Below, piece after piece: positions 40,709 to 52,319 of a stretch of 64,000 bases of DNA (positions within the stretch are counted from its first letter, which is position 1; every line of letters begins with the position of its first letter). The stretch covers positions 359,090-423,089 of the forward strand of contig JAGTJX010000001.1 in NCBI GenBank assembly GCA_023657465.1, in the 5' to 3' direction. The DNA comes from Lysobacteraceae bacterium. Its GTDB lineage: Bacteria > Bdellovibrionota > UBA1018 > JAGTJX01. Made by a program: the position numbers and the translations under genes. The notes under the pieces were generated by a model. It worked only from the letters and a program-made list of their open reading frames with translations, searched no databases and had not been told where the DNA came from.

Positions 40709-42871
40709 ATGGCGACAAATCAAAACATTCTTTTTAATGGTTCTTTTGTACAACTTCTCAAAAATGACTCAGGAATTTACGAAGTTGTTTTTGATAACAA
40801 AAACGCAGGAGCGAATACATTCAATGTCGCTACAATCACTGACTTAAAGCAAGCCATCGACCTCCTCTATAAGGACAGCGATCTCAAAGGGGTTTTATTC
40901 AGAAGCGGAAAAGAAAGTTTTATTCTAGGTGCTGACATCACCGAGTTTACTGAACTATTTAAGAAGTCAGATCAAGAATTAGAAACTTGGTTATGGAATA
41001 CTCAAGAACTTCTTAATCGAATTGAAGATCTCTCAGTTCCAACACTCAGTGCGATTCATGGATTCTCTTTGGGTGGCGGATTCGAAGTCACTCTCGCTAC
41101 AACTTTTAGATTAGCAAGCACAACTGCTAAGATCGGACTGCCAGAAACAAAACTAGGTATTATTCCTGGTTGGGGAGGAACCGTAAGGCTGTCTCGAATC
41201 ATCGGTGCTGACAATGCCATCGAGTGGATTGCCTCTGGCAAACATTTCTCTCCTGCAGATGCTCTTAAAATAGGAGCAATTGATGGTGTAGTGGCACCTG
41301 ACAAAATGGTCGCTTCAGCTCTCGAAATGCTGGGCGATGCTATCACTGGAAAACTCAATTGGAAGGATCGTCTAAAAACGAAAACCTCTCCACTTACACT
41401 CAATAAGATTGAAAGCACGATGGCATTTGAAACTTCAAAAGCCTTTGTAGGAGCAATGGCGGGTCCAAACTATCCAGCTCCACTTATTGCAATTGAAGCG
41501 ATCCAAGCAGGCTCCACTTTACCTAGAAACGAAGCTTTAAAAATTGAAATGCAAGGATTCATGAAAGTCGCAAGAACACCTCAGGCTCAAGCTCTGATTG
41601 GAGTTTTTCTTGGCGATCAAGCTGTAAAGAAAATTGCAAAGAAACTATCTTCACAATCAAACTCTATAAAATCAGCGGGAGTTCTAGGAGCGGGAATCAT
41701 GGGAGGCGGAATTGCTTATCAGTCTGCATCCTCCAAAATCCCTGTCATCATGAAAGACATCAAAGAAGCTTCGCTTGATCTCGGAATGAAAGAGGCGGCT
41801 AAGATTCTAGAAAAACGAGTTGAAAAGGGACAACTTAAGACAGCGGAGATGGCTCATGTTCTCTCAACAATCAGACCCACATTAAGTGCTGACGAACTCA
41901 AAGAAGTCGATATCGTCGTAGAAGCGGTGATTGAGAATGAAAAAATCAAATCACAGGTTTTGACCGATCTTGAAAAGACAGTTAAGCCCGGAACAATCAT
42001 CACTAGCAACACTTCCACTATCTCTATCAATCGCTTAGCAAAGAACTTAAAGAATCCTGAAAACTTCTGCGGAATGCACTTTTTTAATCCGGTACACAGA
42101 ATGCCACTCGTAGAAATCATTCGTGGAGAAAAAAGCTCCGAGAAAACAATTGCTACAGCTGTCGCTTATGCAGGTGCCATGGGAAAAACTGCAATTGTTG
42201 TGAATGATTGCCCAGGGTTCTTGGTGAATAGGATTCTTTTCCCTTACTTCGGTGGATTCATGATGCTCATGCGCGATGGGGCTGACTTCACCAAAGTAGA
42301 CAAAGTCATGGAGAAATACGGCTGGCCAATGGGACCTGCCTATCTTCTTGATGTCGTAGGAATCGACACCGCTCATCACGCTCTTGATGTGATGTCTCAA
42401 GGATTTCCAGATCGCATGAAGTATGACTTCAAATCTGTAATTGATCTTCAGTACGAAGCAGGAAGATATGGTCAGAAAAATGGAAAAGGGTTTTTCAACT
42501 ACTCTCAAGACCAAAAAGGCAAACCCGTTAAGGCAGTAGATCCAGAAATAGTAAACTTCTTAAAACCAGCGGTTAAATCTAATCTTTCATTCTCTGACGA
42601 TGAGATCATCGAGCGAATGATGCTTCCGATGATTTTTGAATCATCTCGTTGTTTAGAAGAGAAAATCGTATCTTCTCCAATTGAAGTAGATCTCTCCGTT
42701 CTCTATGGACTAGGCTACCCTCCGTTTAGGGGAGGGGTCATGCGGTATGCAGATTCTGTCGGAGCAAAAAAACTCGTCCAACTCGGCGAGAAATATTCTT
42801 CTCTCGGAAAAATGTATGAACCTACTTCACAAATTAAAGAAATGTCTAATAACAGTAAAACTTTTTACTAA
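40709..42871 (+). CDS. fadB: Multifunctional fatty-acid oxidation protein (hydratase/dehydrogenase)
   Basis: Fused enoyl-CoA hydratase and 3-hydroxyacyl-CoA dehydrogenase of beta-oxidation (FadB/FadJ type), 720 residues. The hydratase part has the oxyanion loop GADITEF (74-80) and the catalytic glutamates E126 (GGGFEVTLA) and E146 (LPETKLGIIPGWGG). The dehydrogenase part has the NAD loop GAGIMG (327-332) and the catalytic histidine in MHFFNPVHRMPLVEI. The C-terminal helical domain carries YGLGYPPFRGG. fadA follows 15 bp later. FadB versus FadJ cannot be decided here. Confidence 0.92.
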   Translation: MATNQNILFNGSFVQLLKNDSGIYEVVFDNKNAGANTFNVATITDLKQAIDLLYKDSDLKGVLFRSGKESFILGADITEFTELFKKSDQELETWLWNTQELLNRIEDLSVPTLSAIHGFSLGGGFEVTLATTFRLASTTAKIGLPETKLGIIPGWGGTVRLSRIIGADNAIEWIASGKHFSPADALKIGAIDGVVAPDKMVASALEMLGDAITGKLNWKDRLKTKTSPLTLNKIESTMAFETSKAFVGAMAGPNYPAPLIAIEAIQAGSTLPRNEALKIEMQGFMKVARTPQAQALIGVFLGDQAVKKIAKKLSSQSNSIKSAGVLGAGIMGGGIAYQSASSKIPVIMKDIKEASLDLGMKEAAKILEKRVEKGQLKTAEMAHVLSTIRPTLSADELKEVDIVVEAVIENEKIKSQVLTDLEKTVKPGTIITSNTSTISINRLAKNLKNPENFCGMHFFNPVHRMPLVEIIRGEKSSEKTIATAVAYAGAMGKTAIVVNDCPGFLVNRILFPYFGGFMMLMRDGADFTKVDKVMEKYGWPMGPAYLLDVVGIDTAHHALDVMSQGFPDRMKYDFKSVIDLQYEAGRYGQKNGKGFFNYSQDQKGKPVKAVDPEIVNFLKPAVKSNLSFSDDEIIERMMLPMIFESSRCLEEKIVSSPIEVDLSVLYGLGYPPFRGGVMRYADSVGAKKLVQLGEKYSSLGKMYEPTSQIKEMSNNSKTFY

Positions 42872-45062
<2,191 letters not shown>

Positions 45063-45090
45063 ACTCTTTTTTATGGAGCAAAATCTATGC

Positions 45091-46083
45091 CTAGACTGTT
45101 TTCTCGAGTTGATCGATTCCGATAGATGGATCTTCTGCTTTGAACCTTAAGTAAACAAATGCTCCCAGAAGTCCCATAAATATTTGGAAAGAAAGAATGA
45201 GGTTAAATAAGTCCGCACCTCGGTCCGATCCCATAATCCTAAGCAGAAATAAAAATGCAGCATGACCAGTCCCAAGTCCACCTGGAGCAACAGGGATAGC
45301 TGTTACAATCATTGCAAGTGGCATGAGCACAAATAAGCCTAATGGAGCTAGCTGAATCTCTCCTAGAGCATAACAAAAACAGACAAAGCTGCTGAGCACA
45401 GTCGCATGAATGACCATAGAATATGCAGTCATCCAAAAAACAGTGATACCATGATTTCTGTATTCTCTTAAGCCCTCATAGATTCTAGTGATGGATCCAA
45501 ATTTTTTTTGTTTCTTCTCAAGGAATCTAAAACTTTTTAAAACAGGGTCTCTAGATTCTCCGAATAGATATAAATAGCTAAAACCTGCTGTCTCAAGAAA
45601 CGCCAAACCAAAAACAAACTTCTGCAACACAGGTGGAATAGACTGCGACCAACCTTGAATCCCACTGATCATGAGCGCAACAGCAGAGACATAGATGAGT
45701 GCTGCGACACCGATTACACGATCAAAGAAGATACTGCTGAATCCTTTAGCTCTTTTGCCTGGAACAACCTTACCTACATAATGAGCTTTTACAATATCGC
45801 CCGAGATTGCTCCGGGTAGAGCTATGTTAAAAAATAAACCAATAAACACGAGCCTAAATATTGTGAAAAAGGGAAGGTGAATGTCTTGTGCCTTTAAAAG
45901 CCTGTGCCAGCGATAAACACCCATCACCTGCGCGATGAATGCGAGTAAAAAACCAGGTAAGATGTAATTCCATCTTGAAAAAGCAGTAAAAGTCGCATCT
46001 AGCGAGAGGAATCCATTCTTAGAGATAAGAACAAGTAATCCCACTACAATTGCGATTTTGATAAATAGCCTAAGGTTTTTCAT
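45091..46083 (-). CDS. Flippase-like integral membrane protein (UPF0104/LPG-synthase TM family)
   Basis: A 330-residue membrane protein with about eight hydrophobic segments. Family blocks are GFLLAFIAQVMGVYRWHRLL, FFNIALPGAISGDIVKAHYV, SSIFFDRVIGVAALI, and PVAPGGLGTGHAAFLFLL. The family contains the membrane part of lysylphosphatidylglycerol synthase and many glycan-linked flippase candidates. It is last in a glycosyltransferase operon and overlaps the amidotransferase gene by 14 bp, which suggests a role in lipid or glycan export. Confidence 0.82.
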   Translation of the reverse strand: MKNLRLFIKIAIVVGLLVLISKNGFLSLDATFTAFSRWNYILPGFLLAFIAQVMGVYRWHRLLKAQDIHLPFFTIFRLVFIGLFFNIALPGAISGDIVKAHYVGKVVPGKRAKGFSSIFFDRVIGVAALIYVSAVALMISGIQGWSQSIPPVLQKFVFGLAFLETAGFSYLYLFGESRDPVLKSFRFLEKKQKKFGSITRIYEGLREYRNHGITVFWMTAYSMVIHATVLSSFVCFCYALGEIQLAPLGLFVLMPLAMIVTAIPVAPGGLGTGHAAFLFLLRIMGSDRGADLFNLILSFQIFMGLLGAFVYLRFKAEDPSIGIDQLEKTV

Positions 46084-46765
46084 AGTTTAAAAAATTCAAA
46101 AACAACTTTTCTCCTGTTTTAGGGTCATATACTTTTTTACTCTTGTTTCTATTTTGAAACAAATGATGTTTTTTACTCTTCTTAAGTGAAAGATAGGTGG
46201 ACTCTGCTGAAGCAAGATCCTTCTCTGGATGAAACTGGATTCCAAATACTGGATGATCATCTGATTCAAATGCCTGAATAGAGCAGTCCTTGGATTTGGC
46301 TAGTAAACGTAGTCCTTGAGCTAAACTATCCACTTCCTCGCTATGTGATGAAAGCGAATAAAATGTCTTAGGCATTCCTTTAAACAAACTTGACTCAGCT
46401 AAAACTTCGACTTTTGTCCAACCATATTCAGGGACCTGAGATTCTCTCAGTGTTGTTTTTCCACCAAAGACTCTAGAAATAATCTGATGACCAAAACAAA
46501 CACCTAATACTGGTGTCATCATTTCAATTTTAATTCTTAGATAATCTAATAATGCTGTTACCCAAGTAGACTCCTCAACACATGAAGTCCTAGAACCCGT
46601 AATAAATATACGATCAAAATTAATAGAATGAGAAGGGAGATCCTCTTCTGGAGCACGTCTCACATGAATTTCAAGTCCAGGCATGATTTGGGAAAGAATT
46701 CTTCTGAAGTCTTCCGCTCCCCAAGATTCCGAGTCCCGCGTGCAATCAACTATGAGTACTTTCAC
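46070..46765 (-). CDS. Stand-alone class I glutamine amidotransferase-like protein
   Basis: A 231-residue GATase1 domain. The nucleophile elbow is VLGVCFGHQIISRVFGG (C90), and the histidine-glutamate pair lies in FGIQFHPEKD. The oxyanion region is FITGSRTSC. It resembles the GMP-synthase-type amidotransferase domain without a synthetase partner. It could hydrolyse a gamma-glutamyl compound or supply ammonia to modify a sugar. It lies between a GT2 gene (4-bp overlap) and the flippase-like gene, so a role in envelope glycan synthesis is plausible but unproven. Confidence 0.8.
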   Translation of the reverse strand: MKVLIVDCTRDSESWGAEDFRRILSQIMPGLEIHVRRAPEEDLPSHSINFDRIFITGSRTSCVEESTWVTALLDYLRIKIEMMTPVLGVCFGHQIISRVFGGKTTLRESQVPEYGWTKVEVLAESSLFKGMPKTFYSLSSHSEEVDSLAQGLRLLAKSKDCSIQAFESDDHPVFGIQFHPEKDLASAESTYLSLKKSKKHHLFQNRNKSKKVYDPKTGEKLFLNFLNYEKP

Positions 46766-47526
46766 TTTTTATTCCACTCTGTTGTTTCGATCGTAAAAGC
46801 GTACTTCATAAATAGGCTATGTGCCGCATTAATTGAAATAATTAAACCTCTTTTTCCATCTAAAAAACCAAGTTGGAAAATATATGTATTAAAAAACTTC
46901 CACCAAGCTTTCATAAGCATAATGAATACACCATGACTTGAGTTTGACTTCAGCAATTGAATAGAACCTTGTTTAGCATATCTAAGGTTAGTCAATATCT
47001 GACTTTCAATTGTTGGAAATGTGAAGTGATCAAGTGGTGAATTTAAATTTTCTACATTTCCATTCACCTCTAATACTTCATGCACTGCAGGTTCAGACCA
47101 CTTGGATGATGATTTCTTCGCCAATCTTACAACTCGAGAAGGGAACCAACCTCCATTTTTAATCCATTTACCGACATAGTAAGAACGTCTAGAAATTGCA
47201 AATCCTGAAATATTTTTCGAATCGGCAGTTTTAAGTACAGTTGAAATTTCTTCTTTTAGTTCTGATGTTATCACTTCATCAGCATCTAGATTTAAAACCC
47301 ATTCATTTTTTGCTTGAGACTGTGCGTAGTTCTTCTGTTGACCATATCCTAGCCATTGATGCTCTAGAGTTGTTGCTCCGTACGTTTTAGCAATATCCAT
47401 TGTCTTGTCAGCGCTACCTGAATCAACGACGATGATTTCTTCCGCCCACCCTTGAACAGCTGCCAGAGTTTTACCAATATTTTTTTCTTCGTTCTTAGCA
47501 ATAACAGTGACCGTTATAGGAATCAT
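46762..47526 (-). CDS. Glycosyltransferase family 2 (LPS core type)
   Basis: A 254-residue GT-A enzyme. The nucleotide-sugar fold begins ITVTVIAKNEEKNIGKTLAA with IIVVDSGSADKTMDIA, and the DxD metal motif is NLDADEVI. Its middle (KWIKNGGWFPSRVVRLAKK, SKWSEPAVHE) matches the WaaE/KdtX-type LPS core glucosyltransferase group. The C-terminal hydrophobic helices (AWWKFFNTYIFQLGFLDG) suggest membrane association. It overlaps both neighbours by 4 bp in the glycan operon. Confidence 0.88.
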   Translation of the reverse strand: MIPITVTVIAKNEEKNIGKTLAAVQGWAEEIIVVDSGSADKTMDIAKTYGATTLEHQWLGYGQQKNYAQSQAKNEWVLNLDADEVITSELKEEISTVLKTADSKNISGFAISRRSYYVGKWIKNGGWFPSRVVRLAKKSSSKWSEPAVHEVLEVNGNVENLNSPLDHFTFPTIESQILTNLRYAKQGSIQLLKSNSSHGVFIMLMKAWWKFFNTYIFQLGFLDGKRGLIISINAAHSLFMKYAFTIETTEWNKK

Positions 47527-49265
47527 AGAGCACTCCTGAGATTGGAAAGACCTTTAATTGCTTCAATTCTTTTTTCTTTTTTGACTGATTCTAGCAATGA
47601 TTCATTCATCTGAGTGAACTCTCTTCTTGGGTGCCAGAGGTGGAACTGTAGTGCCAATCCTCTTAAGGATTTGATTTTTAATCCCAAATTCTTAAGTCTC
47701 AATTCCACATCAGTATCTTCTCTGCCATATCCTTCATAGGATTCATCAAAACCATTAATTGCAAGAATGTCTGTCTTAGAGACTGAAAAATTACATCCTT
47801 TTAAGTCTGTCACTTTATTTAGCTGAAGCAATTTTCTGAGAAGGGGAGATTCAACTCTCAACATGCGATGTAGCTTATCGCTCTGTGAATTCATTCGAGC
47901 AATTATCCAATCTAGATTAATGTAATCAAAAAATCCTTTTTTTACTGACTCTACATTTAATTTTTTTGTAACTGTTTCTTCTAAGTCAATTCTTCGACCT
48001 GCTAAATAAAATCCAGGTTCATAATTTTTTGCATGATCATTAATAAAACCTGGATGAACAACACAATCACCATCTAAAAAAACCAAGAGATCTCCAGAAG
48101 ACTGGATGATTCCTTGATTTAGAATTCTACACTTTCTAAAACCTTGGTTCTTCTGAGTAATGTGTTTGAGGTTAACTTCGGGATGAGTCCTTTTAAATTT
48201 TTTAACAACTTCATTAGTTTCAACATTCTCATCATCTTCACAGAGTATGACTTCAAATTGCCTATATGTTTGACGCGAAAGAGACTCTAATACCATCTCT
48301 AATTGCTTCGTCATTCTAAACGTCGAAAGAATAACGGAGACTTGAGGAGGTGATAGGTCTCTGAGAAGATAATTTTTTTTTTCAAAAAGTCGTTCTCCTG
48401 TGATCTTTTCGATCTTGTCTAAAATTAGCTTTTTAGTGTCAGATGGAGAGAATATTTGAGGTGATCCCTCAAAGTCCCAATTCCAATTTTTTTCAGAAAT
48501 TCTTTTCTTCATTACTTCTGGATGAGAACCGTAGAATCTCTCAAGCCCAAGGATTCTCTTATATTTATAATTTTCACCTGTATGAGGAGTTTTGTTTTTA
48601 ATCTGCTCTTCAGATGGAGCGCCATGGTAGAGCTGATCCATGAAAAATGTTTTTTCTTTCATCTTCTCTGGCGATCTCACCCAACCATAATGATAGATAC
48701 TCGTGTATGCGAGTACAGCACTCAGCTTTGAGCCATCTTTTGATCTAAAGCTTTGAGCGTCACCAACACTTTTGATTCCTATATGGTTCTTAATCGCTCT
48801 GATTTCTCTTCTATAAGCACTACGAGATGTTTGAACCACATCATAAGAGCCATAAAAGTGTATATAATCAAAAACAAGAGCCTCAAGTGTTTTTTCATGA
48901 TGTGCGCGTAAGAGTTGGGTTTTTAGTTTTGAATAGTCCTTTTCACTCAGAGCTTCATCTGCCTGCAAGTAAACACACCAATCTCCGGTGCATCTTGCGA
49001 GTGCTTGATTTGTCTGTTCAGAGAGAATAAGTCCACCGCGTCTGTTCGACTCATCTTCAAATCCCCAGTTACTTTCAAAAATGACAAACTTATCTCTGCC
49101 AAGTTCAGTGGCTAGCTTCTCAATTCGTGATAAAGTTTCGTCGGTACCCTGGCCTACATTGACAACTAATTCATCAACAACTGGAAACAATGAACGAATC
49201 GACTCTTCAAATGGAAAATCATATTCGCATCCGTTTCTGATGATAGTAAAACCAGAAACCTTCAT
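47523..49265 (-). CDS. Two-domain glycosyltransferase (tandem GT2)
   Basis: A 580-residue protein with two GT-A domains. The N-terminal one (about 1-250) begins VSGFTIIRNGCEYDFPFEES and has YLQADEALSE in place of the DxD. The second (about 305-570) begins QVSVILSTFRMTKQLEMVLE, has the metal motif VFLDGDCVVHPGF and ends with the galactosyltransferase-type GYGREDTDVELRLKNLGL. This layout suits a bifunctional polysaccharide or LPS-core transferase. It overlaps GT2 (downstream) and GT9 (upstream) genes by 4 bp each. Confidence 0.85.
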   Translation of the reverse strand: MKVSGFTIIRNGCEYDFPFEESIRSLFPVVDELVVNVGQGTDETLSRIEKLATELGRDKFVIFESNWGFEDESNRRGGLILSEQTNQALARCTGDWCVYLQADEALSEKDYSKLKTQLLRAHHEKTLEALVFDYIHFYGSYDVVQTSRSAYRREIRAIKNHIGIKSVGDAQSFRSKDGSKLSAVLAYTSIYHYGWVRSPEKMKEKTFFMDQLYHGAPSEEQIKNKTPHTGENYKYKRILGLERFYGSHPEVMKKRISEKNWNWDFEGSPQIFSPSDTKKLILDKIEKITGERLFEKKNYLLRDLSPPQVSVILSTFRMTKQLEMVLESLSRQTYRQFEVILCEDDENVETNEVVKKFKRTHPEVNLKHITQKNQGFRKCRILNQGIIQSSGDLLVFLDGDCVVHPGFINDHAKNYEPGFYLAGRRIDLEETVTKKLNVESVKKGFFDYINLDWIIARMNSQSDKLHRMLRVESPLLRKLLQLNKVTDLKGCNFSVSKTDILAINGFDESYEGYGREDTDVELRLKNLGLKIKSLRGLALQFHLWHPRREFTQMNESLLESVKKEKRIEAIKGLSNLRSAL

Positions 49266-50347
49266 TGATGAGAAACCCGTCTCGTTTCAGTAAACACTTG
49301 TTCTACTGAAATCAACTTCATACACCTGTGCTCTTTTTCAATACACTTAGTCTGAAGTCCACACCAAGCCGGCATTCCAGGAAGTGCGTCACTTCTACAA
49401 GGAAGATTCTCTGCATAAAGGTAAGGATGTAGCGTTCTAGGGTAAGGGTGCCATTCGATTGGATTCTCTGGACCAATCATAGTTACAGTTGGTGTATTCA
49501 CTGCAACTGCCAGGTGCCTAGGCCCAGAATCATTACCCACCAAAACGGAAGAAAGCTTTAAAACTGCTACGAGTTGTCTAGCATCAAGATCCGTGAAGGA
49601 ATGTGTACGATCAGAAAATCCTGTATTTATAGTAGGTTGTTTAGCTAGTGCCTCTTTGTATTCGTCGACCAAACCTTGCTCGTCATTTGAAGTAACTGTA
49701 ATGACAGATCCCTTGGTTGTTTTGTACCAAAGCGAAGCAAGTTCTGCGAATCTCTCAAGTGGCCAAATCTTTGCGGGACGAGACGCCCCAAGAGCAAGCG
49801 CAAGAATAGGTGGCTGGAGTTCACGCTTCTTAAAAATCTGCCTTGCCTTCTCAAGCTCATCATCTGTGAGTACTAATTGCGGAAGTTTCCCTTCCGGAAT
49901 AGAAATGCCCAGAGCGCGAATTGCATCCATGTCTCTTTCGATAATTGGCTTAACGACTCCCTTGCCTGGAATTTCAACTGTGGAATAACGATTCTTATCT
50001 TTCAATCCATGAAAGTGGATTGATCTGACATCAGCACCTGTTGAGTAGGCTAAAATCGCAATAGATGGACTAGCGTGAAAGCCTACAACACAATCAAATT
50101 TTTCTCGCCTGAGTTGTAAACCTAATCGAGCAATTGCACGAGCACGAGCAGTTTTCTCTTCATGTCTTGTATACTTCCATACTTTTGTTACTGAAGGATG
50201 ATTCTCAAGTAGAGAAGCCCAGATATCAGTGACAACAACATGAATTTCAGCGTGCGTGTGCCGCCTTCTCAACTCATTGAGTGCCGCAGTCATCAAGACT
50301 GTGTCTCCCATTGCTCTGATTTTTATGGCTAGAATTTTTTTATACAT
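49262..50347 (-). CDS. Glycosyltransferase family 9 (heptosyltransferase-like)
   Basis: A 361-residue GT-B enzyme of the ADP-heptose:LPS heptosyltransferase family, usually acting on inner-core LPS. Motifs: IKIRAMGDTVLMTAALNELR at the N-terminus, LALGASRPAKIWPLERFAEL in the second Rossmann domain, and VGNDSGPRHLAVAVNTPTVT as the donor site. A cysteine-containing loop (LPCRSDALPGMPAWCG) follows. It opens the glycan operon and overlaps the next gene by 4 bp. Its presence supports an LPS-bearing cell envelope. Confidence 0.9.
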   Translation of the reverse strand: MYKKILAIKIRAMGDTVLMTAALNELRRRHTHAEIHVVVTDIWASLLENHPSVTKVWKYTRHEEKTARARAIARLGLQLRREKFDCVVGFHASPSIAILAYSTGADVRSIHFHGLKDKNRYSTVEIPGKGVVKPIIERDMDAIRALGISIPEGKLPQLVLTDDELEKARQIFKKRELQPPILALALGASRPAKIWPLERFAELASLWYKTTKGSVITVTSNDEQGLVDEYKEALAKQPTINTGFSDRTHSFTDLDARQLVAVLKLSSVLVGNDSGPRHLAVAVNTPTVTMIGPENPIEWHPYPRTLHPYLYAENLPCRSDALPGMPAWCGLQTKCIEKEHRCMKLISVEQVFTETRRVSHQ

Positions 50348-50360
50348 GGAGTTTAAATTC

Positions 50361-51002
50361 CTAAAACTTTGAGTCCAATCTATAAATGTGTGTCACATCG
50401 ATATGATTATAACGAGAATGCTTCAGTTTCATGTTTGAGAGTTGAAAAATAAGCTTCGTGTGCTTGGTCTTGTCTTGAAACCTTACTTTTTTAATCTCGC
50501 CCATAATAAATCCTCTCATCTCTGATGGATGAAAACAAAACCCACGAGAAAACTCTAACTGTCCCTTGAAGGGAATGACCCTTCCTTCGAAGATATCTCC
50601 CCAAGAAAAAGACTGCTTAATTTTAGGATCATTTACAGAATAAATTTTTCTAGTAAACAAATCCTCTACAATCAGTCCTTTTGAGAAAAATCTTTTCCAT
50701 TTTACCTTATAAACTGAATGAACAGACTCAGTCATATCTGAATAAACTTTAATTGTCTCTTCATCCATTTGTGAGCGATGTGTGCGCAAATAAAGCTTGG
50801 CTGGTGGCAAATCTACTCCCGGAAGATCTCTTTCGAATAAGTACCAATCCATGAACAGGCACATGCGAGTCTCGTACTCTGGATCTTCTTCATAGACGAT
50901 GCCAGACTTTTCAAAAAACTCTTGTTTAGCATTGTAGATATCTTGGTAGTAATCACCAACTGTAAAAAACTCTGTTAGCTTTTCATAATAGGTTTCAAAC
51001 AT
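50361..51002 (-). CDS. Conserved-looking cytoplasmic protein of unknown function
   Basis: A 213-residue protein starting at the ATG at 51002 (MFETYYEKLTEFF), which overlaps the pyrC stop by 8 bp; an earlier in-frame start at 51038 would lie inside pyrC. It is rich in aromatic and charged residues (YETRMCLFMDWYLFERDLPG, GFCFHPSEMRGFIMGEIKK), with alternating beta-like segments and no signal peptide or membrane helix. I do not recognise the family. It links pyrC to the glycan operon (13-bp gap to the GT9 gene). Confidence 0.6.
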   Translation of the reverse strand: MFETYYEKLTEFFTVGDYYQDIYNAKQEFFEKSGIVYEEDPEYETRMCLFMDWYLFERDLPGVDLPPAKLYLRTHRSQMDEETIKVYSDMTESVHSVYKVKWKRFFSKGLIVEDLFTRKIYSVNDPKIKQSFSWGDIFEGRVIPFKGQLEFSRGFCFHPSEMRGFIMGEIKKVRFQDKTKHTKLIFQLSNMKLKHSRYNHIDVTHIYRLDSKF

Positions 51003-52284
51003 TTTGATACACCATTTTCCCTTGAACAATTGTTGCAAAAATTTTTCCCTGAAACTCTTTACCGATAAAAGGTGAATTAGCGCTCTTAGATTGAATGTCT
51101 TCTGCTCTTAAGTTCCATTTTTTATTTGGTGAGATCAGAGTAATATCCGCGTCTCCACCGATAGTCAAAGTCCCGATTTTTTGCCCAATCATTTTAGCGG
51201 GAGCTGTCGTGAGTGATTCCACCCATCTGGTTTTTGAAACAATCCCGTCAAAAACCAGTTTGAGCGTTGACGGCACTGCAGTTTGAAGTCCGACTATACC
51301 GTTTGCTGCTTTTTCGAAGTCTACGTTTTTGTCATTGACTCCATGTGGAGCGTGATCAGTAGCAATCATATCTACTAAACCTGATGCAAGAGCTTCCCTA
51401 AGTGCTTGAACATCTTCATCCGACCTGAGTGGTGGAGCCATTTTAAAATTTGTGTTTTTGGCGCGCATTTCTTGCTCATTAAACATGAGGTGATGGGGCG
51501 TCGCCTCTGCTGTGACTTGAAGTCCTGCTTCTTTTGCTCGCTTCACATGCTCAATTCCTTCACGAGTAGAAATATGAGCAATGTGAACAGCACACTTAGT
51601 AAGTCTGGATAATGCAATCTCTCGAGCAACCATGATTTCTTCCGATGCTGCTGGATTGCCTTTCAATCCTAGTTCTCTTGAAAGAATTCCTTCATTCATT
51701 ACACCACCAGCTACTAAGTTTGCGTCTTCTGCGTGGCTAATAACCGTTATACCTAATGACTTAGCTTTCTCCATCGCTCTTCTCATTACGAGTGAATTCA
51801 TCACGGGCATGCCGTCATCGCTCAGAGCAATTGCGCCTTCTTTTACCATTCCCTCAAGTTCTGCTAGTATTTCACCCCTGAGTCCTTTAGTGACTGCGCC
51901 TATAGGGAAGACTTTGCACTTACCTGTTTCCTTCGATCTTTTACGAATGAAAGCTGTTATTGCAGCAGTATCGTTTACAGGATCAGTGTTTGCCATGCAG
52001 GCTACTGAAGTAAAGCCTCCTGCTACAGCTGCAAGAGTACCTGTTTCGATTGTTTCTTTTCTTTCAAAACCTGGCTCTCTGAGATGTACGTGGACATCGA
52101 TGAGTCCTGGCATGAGCCAAATTCCTTGAGCGTTAATTATTTTTTCTGCTTTTGTCTGAGGTATCTTACCAGGAACATCGATGGCAGATAATTTTCCGCT
52201 CTCAATGAGTAGATCTCCCTCAAATTCTTTTTTTTTCACTGGGTCAATGATCCAAGCATTTTGAATCAAAAAGGAAGTACTCAT
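50995..52284 (-). CDS. pyrC: Dihydroorotase
   Basis: Zinc amidohydrolase that closes N-carbamoyl-aspartate to dihydroorotate in pyrimidine synthesis. The 429 residues are of the long class I type. Motifs: PGLIDVHVHLREPGFERKET with the HxH metal ligands, VISHAEDANLV, VHIAHISTREGIEHV, EATPHHLMF and IATDHAPHG with the catalytic aspartate. The start at 52284 is clean. It lies 35 bp after glpK on the same strand. Confidence 0.95.
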   Translation of the reverse strand: MSTSFLIQNAWIIDPVKKKEFEGDLLIESGKLSAIDVPGKIPQTKAEKIINAQGIWLMPGLIDVHVHLREPGFERKETIETGTLAAVAGGFTSVACMANTDPVNDTAAITAFIRKRSKETGKCKVFPIGAVTKGLRGEILAELEGMVKEGAIALSDDGMPVMNSLVMRRAMEKAKSLGITVISHAEDANLVAGGVMNEGILSRELGLKGNPAASEEIMVAREIALSRLTKCAVHIAHISTREGIEHVKRAKEAGLQVTAEATPHHLMFNEQEMRAKNTNFKMAPPLRSDEDVQALREALASGLVDMIATDHAPHGVNDKNVDFEKAANGIVGLQTAVPSTLKLVFDGIVSKTRWVESLTTAPAKMIGQKIGTLTIGGDADITLISPNKKWNLRAEDIQSKSANSPFIGKEFQGKIFATIVQGKMVYQNV

Positions 52285-52319
52285 GTGCTCACAAGTTTGT
52301 CACAAAACGTAATCAGTAT

